From positions 1 through 39,359 of the forward strand of contig SUXX01000019.1 in the NCBI GenBank assembly GCA_015060735.1: DNA of 39,359 nt, in the 5' to 3' direction. Origin of the DNA: Bacteroides sp. (lineage in GTDB: Bacteria > Bacteroidota > Bacteroidia > Bacteroidales > Bacteroidaceae). This document shows, piece by piece, positions 38,674 to 39,359 of this stretch; position 1 is the first letter of the stretch, and each line of letters opens with the position of its first letter. Both the position numbers and the translations under genes were made by a program. The notes under the pieces were generated by a model. The model was not told where the DNA came from, searched no databases, and saw only the letters and a program-made list of their open reading frames with translations.

Positions 38674-39359
38674 TTACAGATTATTGGTAATCTCCTGTTC
38701 TTTCTTGTTGATTCGCTTCTTTAAAATGGAAAAGGCTTTTTGAAAAAGAGCAGAATCATTCATGGTTCTCAGCATTTCCTTAAAACGGCACATTGGAATG
38801 GTAAATGTCAATTCATTTTCAGGAACGAGGGGACGGGCAGATGGATCGAACATTCCAAGAAAACAACGCTTTCCGTTCTTCTTGTTTTCGTTGATGGCAA
38901 ATGTAACGATGGCTGCACATCCTGATGCAAATAGTGTGGTTACAGCATCAGCTGAATTATTGTCGTAGAAAGTCCATGCACATAGTCCGGCTAATATATC
39001 GGGAGTTGCAAAGAACAGGATAGCTTCGGCATTGTCCCAATCTTCCAATTTGTCCACTCTGACAAAATTCAGATAGGATTTATCGGATAGATGGATGTCA
39101 AGAGACTTCACGTAATCGACTACCATTTCTTTGGATTTCTTGTAATGTTCTATTTCGGAAACAAAAGTTGGAACTCGTTCGGGCATTTCCCGGAAAGCGG
39201 TATATAATCCACCACCGCCACAAAGTACATTTTCTTCACAAAGAGTCAATGATTCACCATTCCGAACTTTACTAATTGCTCCAATCATGCATCTGGGAAC
39301 TCTTTTAATTTCAGTAGCAGGTGTGTTGCTATAACCGAACGCTATTGGAAGTGGAGCAG
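38674..39359 (-). CDS. DUF169 domain protein, 5' end outside window
   Basis: Stop at 38674; the frame stays open to the window edge, so the Met at 39288 is probably internal. The residues upstream of it (LPIAFGYSNTPATEIKRVPR) fit the DUF169 start, which normally reads like PVAVKF followed by a Cys. Further features are a CEENVLCGGGGLYTAF segment and FASGCAAIVTFAINENKKNG. DUF169 proteins are small cytoplasmic proteins of unknown function found in many anaerobes. It is followed by the MmcQ/YjbR gene. Confidence 0.85.
   Translation of the reverse strand, partial: APLPIAFGYSNTPATEIKRVPRCMIGAISKVRNGESLTLCEENVLCGGGGLYTAFREMPERVPTFVSEIEHYKKSKEMVVDYVKSLDIHLSDKSYLNFVRVDKLEDWDNAEAILFFATPDILAGLCAWTFYDNNSADAVTTLFASGCAAIVTFAINENKKNGKRCFLGMFDPSARPLVPENELTFTIPMCRFKEMLRTMNDSALFQKAFSILKKRINKKEQEITNNL

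Overview
This window looks like chromosomal DNA of a gut-type member of the Bacteroidales, probably Bacteroidaceae (Bacteroides/Phocaeicola-like). The reasons are the many SusE/DUF-style lipoproteins with a Cys lipobox, the perfect or near-perfect TAnnTTTG boxes (the Bacteroidetes -7 promoter element) in front of most transcription units, the near absence of strong Shine-Dalgarno sites, GH92/GH38 mannosidases, and a succinate-propionate pathway operon with the Bacteroides gene order. I see no rRNA, tRNA, CRISPR array, prophage or intact insertion sequence.

Layout. 1-171 is the 3' end of a phosphoglucomutase/phosphomannomutase. 301-2529 (minus) holds a DUF4270 lipoprotein and a short GT5 'glycogen synthase', divergent from panC-panD (2786-3981, pantothenate synthesis). 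Next come class III fructose-1,6-bisphosphatase (minus), a Sec-exported Gfo/Idh/MocA oxidoreductase (plus), nudC and tex (minus), and an SDR dehydrogenase (plus). A 918-bp gene-free stretch (11110-12027) follows, with hairpins and a 21-bp tandem repeat. After a YbjQ-family gene, 12399-17019 (minus) is a five-gene operon for methylmalonyl-CoA epimerase and the Na+-pumping methylmalonyl-CoA decarboxylase. A GNAT/FemAB-like gene (minus) is divergent from a tightly coupled operon of nitroreductase, DUF2520 protein, kdsC and maf, which converges on doxX.

The centre of interest is 21451-26981: a Gfo/Idh/MocA oxidoreductase without signal, TatA, a second Gfo/Idh/MocA oxidoreductase with a textbook twin-arginine signal, a DUF1080 (3-keto-disaccharide hydrolase family) lipoprotein, a sugar-phosphate isomerase/epimerase-like lipoprotein, and TatC. 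I read it as an extracytoplasmic 3-keto-glycoside pathway that carries its own minimal TatAC translocon to export the cofactor-loaded dehydrogenase. Its enzyme core resembles the B. thetaiotaomicron BT2156-BT2160 type of operon, recalled from the literature and not checked here.

From 27075 to 35806 follow GH92 alpha-mannosidase, a metallophosphoesterase, GH38 alpha-mannosidase and an M28 peptidase, all with export signals, which suggests breakdown of mannose-rich glycoprotein glycans. An AbgT-type transporter, an iron-sulfur-flavoprotein-like reductase with a 38-residue zinc-ribbon protein, an MmcQ/YjbR protein and a DUF169 protein cut by the window edge close the region (minus strand).

Three oxidoreductases of the same superfamily in one window appear to use three different locations: Sec-exported, cytoplasmic and Tat-exported.
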